DNA of 23,163 bases from contig JAZLDO010000044.1 of assembly GCA_045614825.1 (NCBI GenBank), positions 1 through 23,163 on the forward strand, read 5' to 3'. Shown here in pieces: positions 12,824-21,367 of the stretch. A program made the translations under genes and the position numbers. This stretch comes from Aphodosoma sp045614825 (lineage in GTDB: Bacteria; Bacteroidota; Bacteroidia; Bacteroidales; Paludibacteraceae). The notes under the pieces were generated by a model, which was not told the DNA's origin, did not search any database, and worked only from the letters and a program-made list of their open reading frames with translations. The stretch's first letter is position 1. Every line of letters starts with the position of its first letter.

Positions 12824-14101
12824 ATGAAAAGAGATGCGATAAAATATTTGTACGAATGGAAGTCTCGAGCTAATCATAAGCCTATGATAGTGAGGGGTGC
12901 GCGTCAGGTTGGGAAGACTTGGCTTATGCGTGCATTTGCAGAGGAGGCATACGAGAAATATGTTTACGTTAATTTTGAAGATAATGAGTTGATACGTAAT
13001 GTGTTTGAGCGCGACTTTGATATAGAGCGTATTATTTTGGCGTTGCAAGTTGCCACTGGAGAGATGATTGATAAAGATACCTTGATTATATTCGATGAGA
13101 TACAAGAGGCTCCAAAAGGATTGACAGCATTGAAATATTTTTATGAAAAAGCTCCAGAATATTCGATTTTGGCTGCGGGTTCGTTGTTGGGAATATCGAT
13201 GCACGAGACGGTATTGTTTCCTGTGGGAAAGGTGGAATTTATGGATTTGTATCCGTTGTCGTTCAGAGAATTTTTGAATGCTTTGGGGCAATCGCAATTG
13301 GTGGGAGTGCTTGAAAAAGAGGATTGGGAGTTGATGTCGTTGTTTCACAACAAATTGGTAGAGTATTTGAAGATATATTATTTTGTTGGTGGTATGCCAG
13401 GAGTGGTGATGGAGTATCTTGATACTAAGGATTTTAATCGAGTGAGAGTGGTGCAGCAAGAGATTTTGAATGCATACGACAATGACTTTTCGAAGCATGC
13501 GCCAAACAAAGAGGTGCCTCGATTGAGAATGGTGTGGCGTTCGGTGTTGGCTCAGTTGGCAAAAGAGAATAAGAAGTTTATTTATGGTATGCTAAAAGAA
13601 GGGGCGAGAGCAAAAGAGTTTGAAATAGCATTGGAGTGGTTGCAGGATGCAGGGTTGTTGTATAAAGTAAATCGCACGAAAGCAGGAAAGATGCCACTCA
13701 CGGCATACGAAGATTTTGCAGCTTTCAAAGTATTTATTCTTGATGTAGGACTATTGTCGGCAATGGGAAAATTGACATCTCAGATTATATTGGACGGAGA
13801 TGTTATATTTGAAGAGTTTAATGGTGCATTGACTGAACAATATGTTTTTCAGCAAATGAAAACACATAAAGATATTGACATATATTATTGGTCGGCAGAT
13901 AATTCGTCGGGTGAGATAGATTTTATTGTACAAAAAGAGGGTGTTATCACACCAATAGAGGTGAAATCGTCGGAAAACTTGCAATCGAAGAGTCTATCGG
14001 CATTTATAAAAAGGCATCCAGAGTTGAAGGGGTTGCGTTTTTCGATGTCGGAATACAAAGATCAAGAGTGGATGAAGAATAAGCCGTTATATTCAATATA
14101 A
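12824..14101 (+). CDS. ATPase A: AAA_14 + DUF4143 ATP-binding protein
   Basis: 425 residues. P-loop GARQVGKT (25-32), Walker B LIIFDEIQ (87-94), sensor-like AAGS near 117-120, followed by the DUF4143 region with YYFVGGMPGVV and a helical winged-helix-like part. The C-terminus has a PD-(D/E)XK-type pattern: D366 in GEIDFIV, then E379 and K381 in PIEVKSS. The role of this widespread family is not established; the fold suggests ATP-driven action on nucleic acid, which is inference. Its regulation looks specific: three 32-bp repeats and a palindrome lie upstream. porW begins 31 bases after its stop with no promoter between, so porW may depend on this transcript. Confidence 0.88.
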   Translation: MKRDAIKYLYEWKSRANHKPMIVRGARQVGKTWLMRAFAEEAYEKYVYVNFEDNELIRNVFERDFDIERIILALQVATGEMIDKDTLIIFDEIQEAPKGLTALKYFYEKAPEYSILAAGSLLGISMHETVLFPVGKVEFMDLYPLSFREFLNALGQSQLVGVLEKEDWELMSLFHNKLVEYLKIYYFVGGMPGVVMEYLDTKDFNRVRVVQQEILNAYDNDFSKHAPNKEVPRLRMVWRSVLAQLAKENKKFIYGMLKEGARAKEFEIALEWLQDAGLLYKVNRTKAGKMPLTAYEDFAAFKVFILDVGLLSAMGKLTSQIILDGDVIFEEFNGALTEQYVFQQMKTHKDIDIYYWSADNSSGEIDFIVQKEGVITPIEVKSSENLQSKSLSAFIKRHPELKGLRFSMSEYKDQEWMKNKPLYSI

Positions 14102-14132
14102 TAAAAACGAAAAAAATACGTTAAATAAGAGA

Positions 14133-16832
14133 ATGAAAAAGATATTATATATATTTGCAATATTGTTGATAATCACGGGGTGTTCTACTCAAAAGAATAC
14201 AAAAATGACGCGTGCTTATCATGAGATGTGTACTGATTATAATGTTGGTTTTAATGCTGAAAATTCTTATATTGAAGGTCAAAAAGCTATAAATAATGGG
14301 GCAAAAGATGATTTTACGCAGTTGATAGAGATGTACCCTATTTCGTATAAAGAGAATCAGACTGTGGCATCGTCGCAAATGGATCGCACGATAGAGAAGT
14401 GTCGTAAGGCAATAAAGAAGCATTCGATTACTAAGAAGCCTGAACGAAATAAAAAGAAATGGAAAGAGCCTAAATATCAGTATTTTTATAGCCAAGAAGA
14501 GTTTGTGAATGGTGTGAAAGAGGCATGGATTTTGTTGGGTAAGGCAGAATTGCATAAGGGTGATTTTTTGGGTGCAGCATCTACTTTTGGGTATATTCAA
14601 CGTCATTATTCGTCGGATTTAGAGATTGTTTGTGAGGCGCGTATTTGGCAAGCTCGTGCATACGGTGAGATGGATTGGGTGTATGAGGCTTGGCAGGTGT
14701 TTGACGAGATAAAAGAGAATGATGTTGTGAAGCGTTTGAATCAAGATTATGCTGAGGTGAAGGCCTTTTTGTTGTTGAAGGAAAATAACTACCAAGAGGC
14801 AATACCTTATTTGCAGTTGGCGGCGAAAAGGGAGAACAATAAATATTTGTCGTCGAGATTTAATTATTTGCTCGGGCAGTTATATCTTGAACAAAATCAG
14901 ATAGATAAAGCAATAGATTGCTTTAAATTGGCTGTACGTCAATCGCAAACTTATCCAATGGAGTTTAATGCTCGATTGATGATGTTGCAATGCAATGATG
15001 AGGCATGGGAGAAGAATGTGAAGAAGTTGAAACGTATGGCGAAGAATTATAATAATAAGGATTATAAAGACCAAATTTATACTGTTGTCGGCAATATCTA
15101 TTTGAGTCATAAAGATACGGCAGAGGCAATAGAAGCCTATAAATTAGCGATAGAGGAGAGTACGCGAGGTGGTGTAGAGAAAGCGGCGGTGTTGGTTACA
15201 TTGGGTGACTTGTATTATTCGCAGAAAGAGTATATAGATGCGCACCCTTGTTATCAAGAAGCTTCGGGAATATTGAATGCTGAACATCCTGATTATAAAC
15301 GCGTATCTAAGTTGGGCGAGGCATTAGGCGAATTGGCTGTGAATTATAACACAGTAGAATTGCAAGATAGTCTTCAGCATTTGGCGACATTGAGCGAAGA
15401 GGAGCAGTTGAAGATAGTAGAGAAGATAATTGAGGAGGTGAAACGTGAAGAAGAAGAGGCTGCGCGCTTGGCAAAAGAGGCTGAGACAAAAGGTTTTGAG
15501 GAATCGACTCGACCAAGTATGAGTATGCCAACTTTGGGCGGTACAAAAGATTGGTATTTTTATAATCAGCAGTTGAAAACACAAGGAGCTCAACAATTTA
15601 AGCAAAAGTGGGGCAAGCGTGTGTTGGAAGATAACTGGCGTCGAGCGAATAAGGTGAGTACGGGAGCATCTTTTGATGAGTTGGGTGATAACGAAGATGT
15701 GGAATTAGATGAAAACGGCGAACCTATTGTCAATGACGAACAGAACGAGGATGATGGTGTGCCAGCGCATCATAAACCAGAGTACTATTTATCGCAAATA
15801 CCAAAAGATAGTGCAGATATTGCAGCTTCGAATGTAGCAATAGCTGATGCTTTATATGCTATGGCGGGAATTTATGATGAAAAATTGAATGATTGGCCGA
15901 TGTCGCTTGAAACATATCAAGAGTTTAATCGTAGATTTGCAGATGATGATCGCGAATTAGAGAGTTATTATGCAAGTTATCGCGTTTGTGGCAGATTAGA
16001 AGATAAAGACAAGCAAGAGGTTTATCGTCAACGTATAGTAGAGGAATATCCGGAGAGTAAATATGCGGCAGTGTTGTCGCAACCTGATTATCTTGAGCGC
16101 ACAAAAGAGATGTTGGAAATGCAAGATTCGCTGTATGCTGATACATACGAGGCGTATAGTAAGGGTGAATTTGCTCGTGTATTTGCCAATTATAATAACA
16201 TGGTAACCAATTATTCGATGAGTTCGTTGATGCCGAAATTTGCTTTTCTTAATGCGTTGAGTATTGGCAAAATGCAACCAGATGATCCTTTCTATAATGC
16301 GTTAACAGAATTGGTAGAGAAATATCCGCAATCGGATGTAACACCAATGTGTAAAGATATATTGGCATTGATGAGTCAAGGTCGAGAGGCGCAACAAGGT
16401 TCGACACATGGTTCGATACTCGAAAAACGTGAGGAGTTGGCACAAGAAGAGATGATGGATGAGGAATTAAAGAATGCAACATTCTCCGATGATAAGAAAA
16501 CGGCGCACTATTTGTTGCTTATACCACGTAATGAGTCGGTGAATTTGAATTCGCTGTTGTATGATTTGGCAGCGTTTAACTTCACGAAATTTATGGTCAA
16601 AGATTACGATTTGAACAAACGCACATCGGGTGGATTGACATATATTTGTGTTGGCACCGAATCGTATGAAGAAACCGAATGGTATGAGCGCACAATGCTT
16701 GCCGAACCAACATTGCAAGGTAGAATCACATTAGACCAAGTGGACCGCATAATTATTTCGGAAGAGAATTTGAAATTGATAGAACAAGGTAAGACTTGGG
16801 AAGAGTATAAAAAATTCATAATTCATAATTAG
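14133..16832 (+). CDS. porW: PorW/SprE-type T9SS tetratricopeptide lipoprotein
   Basis: 899 residues. A lipoprotein signal (MKKILYIFAILLIITGC, acylated Cys17, lipobox ITGC) is followed by the characteristic N-terminus with YHEMCTDYNVGFNAENSYIEGQKAI, then many TPR-like helical pairs (for example ARIWQARAYGEMDWVYEAW and YLLGQLYLEQNQIDKAIDCF), a charged acidic/coiled segment around 425-460, and more TPR-like repeats toward the C-terminus. PorW (SprE in gliding Flavobacteria) is an outer-membrane-associated lipoprotein needed for type IX secretion. The stop codon lies inside an AATTCATAATTCATAATT repeat, so the last residues (KFIIHN) are repeat-encoded. porX, the T9SS response regulator, starts 6.2 kb downstream on the same strand. 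Confidence 0.9.
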   Translation: MKKILYIFAILLIITGCSTQKNTKMTRAYHEMCTDYNVGFNAENSYIEGQKAINNGAKDDFTQLIEMYPISYKENQTVASSQMDRTIEKCRKAIKKHSITKKPERNKKKWKEPKYQYFYSQEEFVNGVKEAWILLGKAELHKGDFLGAASTFGYIQRHYSSDLEIVCEARIWQARAYGEMDWVYEAWQVFDEIKENDVVKRLNQDYAEVKAFLLLKENNYQEAIPYLQLAAKRENNKYLSSRFNYLLGQLYLEQNQIDKAIDCFKLAVRQSQTYPMEFNARLMMLQCNDEAWEKNVKKLKRMAKNYNNKDYKDQIYTVVGNIYLSHKDTAEAIEAYKLAIEESTRGGVEKAAVLVTLGDLYYSQKEYIDAHPCYQEASGILNAEHPDYKRVSKLGEALGELAVNYNTVELQDSLQHLATLSEEEQLKIVEKIIEEVKREEEEAARLAKEAETKGFEESTRPSMSMPTLGGTKDWYFYNQQLKTQGAQQFKQKWGKRVLEDNWRRANKVSTGASFDELGDNEDVELDENGEPIVNDEQNEDDGVPAHHKPEYYLSQIPKDSADIAASNVAIADALYAMAGIYDEKLNDWPMSLETYQEFNRRFADDDRELESYYASYRVCGRLEDKDKQEVYRQRIVEEYPESKYAAVLSQPDYLERTKEMLEMQDSLYADTYEAYSKGEFARVFANYNNMVTNYSMSSLMPKFAFLNALSIGKMQPDDPFYNALTELVEKYPQSDVTPMCKDILALMSQGREAQQGSTHGSILEKREELAQEEMMDEELKNATFSDDKKTAHYLLLIPRNESVNLNSLLYDLAAFNFTKFMVKDYDLNKRTSGGLTYICVGTESYEETEWYERTMLAEPTLQGRITLDQVDRIIISEENLKLIEQGKTWEEYKKFIIHN
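16814..16831. repeat. AATTCAT short-word repeat across the porW stop codon
   Basis: AATTCATAATTCATAATT, near-tandem 8-base words. The porW stop TAG overlaps its end. Same style as the AATTCACA array before mrp. Confidence 0.7.
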
Positions 16833-16875
16833 TTGCTTAAAGGCTTATGACATTCGGTTCATAATTATTAATTAT

Positions 16876-16925
16876 AAAAAATCTTCATTTTGCACTTGCA
16901 GGATGAAGATTTTTTTATATCTTTG
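16876..16925 (+). promoter_or_regulatory. 50-bp terminator/promoter hairpin, copy 1 (upstream of ATPase B)
   Basis: Stem AAAAAATCTTCAT (16876-16888) / ATGAAGATTTTTT (16903-16915) with a 14-base loop and T run: a good terminator for porW. In the same sequence TTG in the loop (16896-16898), 19 bases, then TATCTTTG (16918-16925) forms a promoter for ATPase B. A near-identical copy lies at 18168-18217 on the other side of the ATPase gene. Confidence 0.8.
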
Positions 16926-16968
16926 CAGTGTGTAAAATTTAAAATGCAACTTTAAATTTGTCAAAGTT

Positions 16969-18162
16969 ATGGATAACGTTTTAATAGACAGGCTATTATT
17001 GTCATCGATTAAAAACATTTTTCAATATTTTTCTGTACTTACGCTCACAGGACCACGTCAATCGGGTAAAACTACACTTTGTAGAAAGCTATTTGCCGAA
17101 CTGCCATATTACAATTTTGAGGATGCCTCTACGCTATCAGCTGTAAAATACGATCCTAAAGCTTTTCTCGCAAAGCATAAAGAGGGAATGATTATTGATG
17201 AAGCACAACGTTTCCCTGAAATTTTTTCATATCTACAAGTTCTTGTTGATGAACAAAATTTTTCGGGAATAGAGAAAAAGAAATTCATAGTAACAGGTAG
17301 TGCTAATTTTGCGCTTATGCAACAAGCTTCCCAATCAATGGCTGGTCGCACAGCGATTTTGACTCTTTTGCCTTTGTCGTCACAAGAAATTAGTAATGTT
17401 TTTCCTGAAGCTACAACCAATTTGCGTGTTCTTAATGGGGGGTATCCAGCTATTTGGAAAGCAGACGACGAGGGGCGTAATCTGTTATTGAGCAATTATT
17501 ATACTACTTATGTAGAGCGCGACTTGCGCAGTATGATTAATATTAAAGACCTCACACAATTTAATACATTCATTCGACTTTGTGCAGGACGAATAGGCTC
17601 GGAATTTAATGCTTCGACATTGGCAGTTGAGGTAGGTGTCAGTGTGCCAACTATTCAATCGTGGTTTAGTATTTTAGAGGCATCATATATTATTTATCGA
17701 TTGTCTCCATATTATTCTAACATAGGCAAGCGATTGGTTAAAACGCCTAAATTATATTTTTATGATACAGGATTAGCATCATGGTTGATGGGTATTCGTT
17801 CGGAAGAGCAATTGGCAATACATCCTTTGCGAGGAAACTTATTTGAAAATATGGTTATAAATGACTTTTATAAACATTTTTATAACCATGGTGAACGAGC
17901 AGATTTCTATTTCTATCGTGATCAAGGGCAGCATGAGGTGGATTTGTTGCAACTACTTCCAGATGGCACATTGAATGCTTATGAAATAAAATCAGGTAAA
18001 ACATTTCGTACAGATTATTTCGATGGGTTGCACTATTTGCAAAAGGTGCTTGGTGACAAATTAGTTTCTACTGCGATATTATACGATGGCAGCGAAGAAC
18101 AAATTCAAAAAATTGATTCATATTGTAATTATCGAAATTTTTTACTTCATTTATTAAAATAA
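16969..18162 (+). CDS. ATPase B: AAA_14 + DUF4143 ATP-binding protein
   Basis: 397 residues, a different subfamily from ATPases A and C. P-loop GPRQSGKT (28-35), Walker B MIIDEAQ (74-80), sensor segment VTGSAN (about 108-113), DUF4143 region with VLNGGYPAIW and YVERDL, a helix-turn-helix-like stretch STLAVEVGVSVPTIQSWF, and a C-terminal PD-(D/E)XK-like pattern D325 in HEVDLLQ, E339/K341 in YEIKSGK. Function unknown. It is bracketed by two 50-bp direct repeats: one ends 43 bases before its ATG, the other starts 6 bases after its stop. That looks like a cassette inserted between porW and the non-coding RNA. Confidence 0.88.
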   Translation: MDNVLIDRLLLSSIKNIFQYFSVLTLTGPRQSGKTTLCRKLFAELPYYNFEDASTLSAVKYDPKAFLAKHKEGMIIDEAQRFPEIFSYLQVLVDEQNFSGIEKKKFIVTGSANFALMQQASQSMAGRTAILTLLPLSSQEISNVFPEATTNLRVLNGGYPAIWKADDEGRNLLLSNYYTTYVERDLRSMINIKDLTQFNTFIRLCAGRIGSEFNASTLAVEVGVSVPTIQSWFSILEASYIIYRLSPYYSNIGKRLVKTPKLYFYDTGLASWLMGIRSEEQLAIHPLRGNLFENMVINDFYKHFYNHGERADFYFYRDQGQHEVDLLQLLPDGTLNAYEIKSGKTFRTDYFDGLHYLQKVLGDKLVSTAILYDGSEEQIQKIDSYCNYRNFLLHLLK

Positions 18163-18167
18163 TCTAC

Positions 18168-18217
18168 AAAAATCTTCATTTTGCACTTGCTGGATGAAGA
18201 TTTTTTTTATACCTTTG
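18168..18217 (+). promoter_or_regulatory. 50-bp terminator/promoter hairpin, copy 2 (upstream of the ncRNA)
   Basis: Stem AAAAATCTTCAT (18168-18179) / ATGAAGATTTTT (18194-18205) with T run, terminating ATPase B. TTG (18187-18189), 20 bases, TACCTTTG (18210-18217) forms a promoter whose start at about 18220-18224 coincides with the 5' end of the candidate RNA. Confidence 0.8.
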
Positions 18218-18219
18218 CA

Positions 18220-18540
18220 GTCGCAAGTCCATGCTGGGAATATGTCAATTTCTTAAAGGGTGGGTTTGCGGACATATGGTTATAGGCGTTTATCGACGCT
18301 TTGTTCTGATGTTCTGAAATGTCGCAAGTTTCAAAATTATCTTCAGACTTAGCAACGTTAGATGTCCTACGGGTATGTTATAATCGTACCTATGTGGCGG
18401 TGTATCAATATGCATCTCCATGTTGTGGTATAAATATATATAACATATTAGCGTGGGCTTCGCGTTGTTGTTCTAAGATAATGGGCAATGCGACAGCCTC
18501 AGAACGTGGAACGACAACAGTCGGAATCCACGTTTTTTTT
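18220..18540 (+). ncRNA. Candidate structured non-coding RNA, about 320 nt
   Basis: It has its own promoter and ends in a strong terminator: AACGTGGA (18503-18510) / TCCACGTT (18527-18534) with an inner CGAC/GTCG helix and eight or more Ts. A 5'-3' closing helix pairs GTCGCA (18220-18225) with TGCGAC (18489-18494). Other pairings: GGACAT (18270-18275) with ATGTCC (18362-18367), TCTGAA with TTCAGA inside it, the GCGT/ACGC hairpin at 18286-18299, GGTA/TACC at 18372-18390 and GCG/CGC at 18451-18463. It is more GC-rich than its surroundings and has no reading frame of note. It is not tmRNA, RNase P or SRP RNA by motif. It could be a trans-acting RNA or, less likely, a leader of the BspA-like gene. 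Confidence 0.6.
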
Positions 18541-18544
18541 GTGC

Positions 18545-18638
18545 CAAAATGTACAACAAAACCCTCTCCCTACCCAACAGCAAGCTTCAAGCAACCTGTG
18601 CCGAAGAAAACCGCCATCCACTTTATTTGTACATTTTG
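18545..18638. repeat. Inverted repeat pair enclosing a C-rich 70-base segment
   Basis: CAAAATGTACAA (18545-18556) and TTGTACATTTTG (18627-18638) are perfect inverted copies. The enclosed segment contains CAGCAAGCTTCAAGCAACC, a word also found upstream of ybeY (2109-2128) and, in reverse orientation, upstream of the M16 gene (12487-12520). Confidence 0.7.
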
Positions 18639-18657
18639 AATAAGTAGTTGATTATAA

Positions 18658-18682
18658 TTAACTTAAAATATTAACTTAAAAA
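18658..18682. repeat. Tandem ATTAACTTAAAA pair before the BspA-like gene
   Basis: Two direct copies of ATTAACTTAAAA, 13 bases apart, about 12 bases before the ATG. Possibly a protein-binding site or simply AT-rich leader sequence. Confidence 0.5.
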
Positions 18683-18693
18683 TTCTAATTATT

Positions 18694-21261
18694 ATGAAGA
18701 AAATTTACTTTTTATTGATTGCATTGTTGTGTAGTGCGACAATGGCATTTGCGTATGATGTCGAAATAGATGGCATCTATTATAATCTTGATGCAGAGAA
18801 TAAAACTGCAGAAGTGACAAGTGGAGATGAGTTTTATATGGGAGATATTGTGATACCTTCTTCTATTGTAAGTGACGGTGTAACTTATTGTGTGACTTCT
18901 ATTAGAGAATATGCTTTTTGGGGAAATCATATTGATTTTATTAATTCAATTTCAATCCCTAATTCTATTGTTTCTATCGGTAGTGGTGCTTTTATGAATA
19001 ATTATAATTTTGATGTATATATTTCGGATATATTTGCATGGTGTAAAATTGAATTTAAACCAGAAACTACATCTACAAATCCATTATCCTTAGCAGAAAC
19101 ATTGTATTTAAATAATGAAAAAGTAACAACATTAGTGATTCCAGAAGGTGTTGATACTATTAAATCGCATGTTTTTCAGGGTGCTCCTATTTCTTCTTTT
19201 GTTTTCCCTGAAAGTCTTGTTTATGTGGCAGAAGATGCATTTTCAGGTTCTATATGGTGGGAAAATTTACCTCAAGGTTCTATATATGCAGGAAAAGTCT
19301 TTTTAAAATATGTCGATTATAGAGAAGACTATGTAGGAGAGAAAGAAACACATATTGATATAAAAGAAGGAACAAAAATAATTGCAGATTGTGCTTTTAT
19401 AAATTGTTCATCTTTGGAATCAGTTACTATTCCTAATAGTGTAACCAAAGTCGGAGGTGGTGTATTTTATGGTTGTAGCAATTTGAAGTCTGTTGTTTTG
19501 TCTGAAAATATGACTTCATTACCTATTGGTAATAAGAAAAATATTTGGGGAGAGTCTTACTATTATGGTTTTTTTGGAAGATGTTCATCTCTCACTTCAA
19601 TTGAAATACCTAATAGTGTAACTTCGATTGGTGATGAAGCATTTTATAATTGCACATCCCTCACCTCTATCACAATCCCTAATAGCGTAACTGAAGTTGG
19701 TGGTGGTGTATTTTATGGATGTGAAAGTTTGCAATCTGTTGTTTTATCTGAAAATATGACTTCATTGCCAATGGGAACAAATAATGGATGGGGAGATTAT
19801 GGCTTTTTTGAAGGTTGTGAATTACTTGAATCAATTACAATTCCAAATAAAGTTACTTTAATTGGGGAGGATGCATTTAATGGTTGTAGATCATTAATGT
19901 CTGTAAAAATTCCAAATAGTGTAACAGATATTGACGGTCGAGCTTTTTATGGATGTAGTTCGTTAACATCTATTGAGATTCCAAATAGCGTAACTTATCT
20001 TGGAAGTAGGGCTTTTGCTAATTGCTATTCTCTTAGATATGCTAAACTTGGTAGTGGATTTAATGCTAATGGTGAGGATGGTTATTTAGGAAGTGATCTT
20101 TTTTATTGTGTAGATGATTATGTGTGGGTTGGAGATGAAAATGAAGAAAATGGAGAATATATGCTTATGACATCTTCTCTTGATACTTTGATTTGTGAAT
20201 TTGGTGATGATGCAGAAATTGATATTTATGAAGATGAACACCCTCTTTATGGTACAACAAAACTTCGTTATTTCCAAGGTCCAGCTAAATTGGTGAATAC
20301 AATTACAGAAGAGTATCAAACTCATTTTACCAATAAATTAACCGAAATTCATATCACTGATGGCGAATTGGATGAGAATGGTTTTAACTATATCAATCGT
20401 TCGAAAAAATCGCTTCACACTATCGACCTCGCTGGTACTACAAACACAGCAATCAACGATTTGGCATTCTACGACTGCTATAAATTGGAGAATTTGGCAT
20501 TACCAAGCAATCTTGAAACGATTGGATTCAAGGCTGTGGCTGAGTGCTATCAGTTGAAAGAGATAAATATTCCTGCTTCGGTGGTAGAAATCAATGATGC
20601 GGCATTTGAGAATTGTCGTTCTATCAAATCTATCACTTTCGGTGGTCAAGTAGAGGCAAAATCGTTCGCATCGCGCATGAAACGTGCTGCAGCCAGTGGC
20701 GATGTGGCATTGCAACGCATCGGTAACTGGGCATTCTACAACTGCCATGCGTTGGAAAATCTTGTAATTCCAGAGGGAGTGACTGAAGTGGGCGATGCAG
20801 CATTCTATGGTTGTACTTATCTCGATTCGCTCGCATTGCCATCAACTACACAACGCATTGGCGACAACTGTTTCGCACTCTGTAGCCGTATGAAACAGAT
20901 TAATGTGAATGCTATTGTGCCTCCAACTATTTATGCAAAAACATTCTTCGACGTGAACAGAAATATCCCTGTGATTGTGCCAGAAGGAGCTCGTGATGCA
21001 TACGCAAATGATGAATATTGGGGCGAATTTATCAATGTGATTGAAAGTGATGAAGAAACTAAAATAGAAAATGCAGAAAACGCAAATGTTGCAATATATT
21101 CAGTAGGTGGCGTGCTATATGTGGATGGATTGTCGGCAGATTATCAAGTGTTTGACACAAACGGTCGTTTGGTTTACACAGGTCGTGATGCTCAATTGTT
21201 ATTGCCTCGTGGTGTGTATGTGGTTGCTATTGAGGGTGAGGTTGAGAAAATAGTTTTGTAG
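18694..21261 (+). CDS. BspA-like leucine-rich repeat (LRR_5) secreted protein with T9SS-type C-terminal domain
   Basis: 855 residues. Signal peptide MKKIYFLLIALLCSATMAFA, cleaved before Tyr21. The body consists of Treponema/BspA-type LRRs with the units IPNSVTSIGDEAFYNCTSL, VIPEGVTEVGDAAFYGCTYL and similar. The last 60 or so residues (IYSVGGVLYVDGLSADYQVF through RGVYVVAIEGEVEKIVL) resemble a type A T9SS sorting domain, so secretion by the system that includes PorW and PorX is likely. BspA-type proteins often act in adhesion; that is inference here. The DNA has an internal duplication with a 246-bp (82-residue) offset (near 19430-19530 and 19676-19776) and changes composition near 20.33 kb. 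No clear promoter of its own was found. Confidence 0.88.
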   Translation: MKKIYFLLIALLCSATMAFAYDVEIDGIYYNLDAENKTAEVTSGDEFYMGDIVIPSSIVSDGVTYCVTSIREYAFWGNHIDFINSISIPNSIVSIGSGAFMNNYNFDVYISDIFAWCKIEFKPETTSTNPLSLAETLYLNNEKVTTLVIPEGVDTIKSHVFQGAPISSFVFPESLVYVAEDAFSGSIWWENLPQGSIYAGKVFLKYVDYREDYVGEKETHIDIKEGTKIIADCAFINCSSLESVTIPNSVTKVGGGVFYGCSNLKSVVLSENMTSLPIGNKKNIWGESYYYGFFGRCSSLTSIEIPNSVTSIGDEAFYNCTSLTSITIPNSVTEVGGGVFYGCESLQSVVLSENMTSLPMGTNNGWGDYGFFEGCELLESITIPNKVTLIGEDAFNGCRSLMSVKIPNSVTDIDGRAFYGCSSLTSIEIPNSVTYLGSRAFANCYSLRYAKLGSGFNANGEDGYLGSDLFYCVDDYVWVGDENEENGEYMLMTSSLDTLICEFGDDAEIDIYEDEHPLYGTTKLRYFQGPAKLVNTITEEYQTHFTNKLTEIHITDGELDENGFNYINRSKKSLHTIDLAGTTNTAINDLAFYDCYKLENLALPSNLETIGFKAVAECYQLKEINIPASVVEINDAAFENCRSIKSITFGGQVEAKSFASRMKRAAASGDVALQRIGNWAFYNCHALENLVIPEGVTEVGDAAFYGCTYLDSLALPSTTQRIGDNCFALCSRMKQINVNAIVPPTIYAKTFFDVNRNIPVIVPEGARDAYANDEYWGEFINVIESDEETKIENAENANVAIYSVGGVLYVDGLSADYQVFDTNGRLVYTGRDAQLLLPRGVYVVAIEGEVEKIVL

Positions 21262-21286
21262 ATAATAGATTACAGATGATAAATTA

Positions 21287-21326
21287 GAAAATCGGTGAGG
21301 CTATGTGGCTTCGCCGATTTTTTTGT
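21287..21326 (+). terminator. Intrinsic terminator of the BspA-like gene
   Basis: AAAATCGGTGAGGC / GCTTCGCCGATTTT (two G-U pairs) around TATGTG, followed by a T run, 25 bases after the stop codon. Confidence 0.85.
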
Positions 21327-21336
21327 GTAAATTATG

Positions 21337-21367
21337 TTGTGTGTTTGAAAAATAATGTTTATATTTG
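21337..21367 (+). promoter_or_regulatory. Promoter for ATPase C
   Basis: TTG (21337-21339), 20 bases, TATATTTG (21360-21367). Start predicted near 21373, giving a leader of about 165 bases that contains the three 33-bp repeats. Confidence 0.6.

Larger units (their letters stand above)
18163..18693. other. Long intergenic region before the BspA-like gene
   Basis: 531 bp. Contents in order: hairpin/promoter copy 2 (18168-18217), a candidate structured RNA (18220-18540) with its terminator, a 12-bp perfect inverted repeat pair enclosing 70 bases (18545-18638), and a tandem ATTAACTTAAAA pair (18658-18682) before the ATG. The open frame at 18319-18639 has no protein-like features and lies within the RNA, so it is not called. 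Confidence 0.7.

Noticed and set aside
18319..18639. Small protein gene of 106 codons
   Set aside because: It lies inside the structured RNA and its terminator, with cysteine-rich low-likelihood sequence and no promoter or leader of its own.
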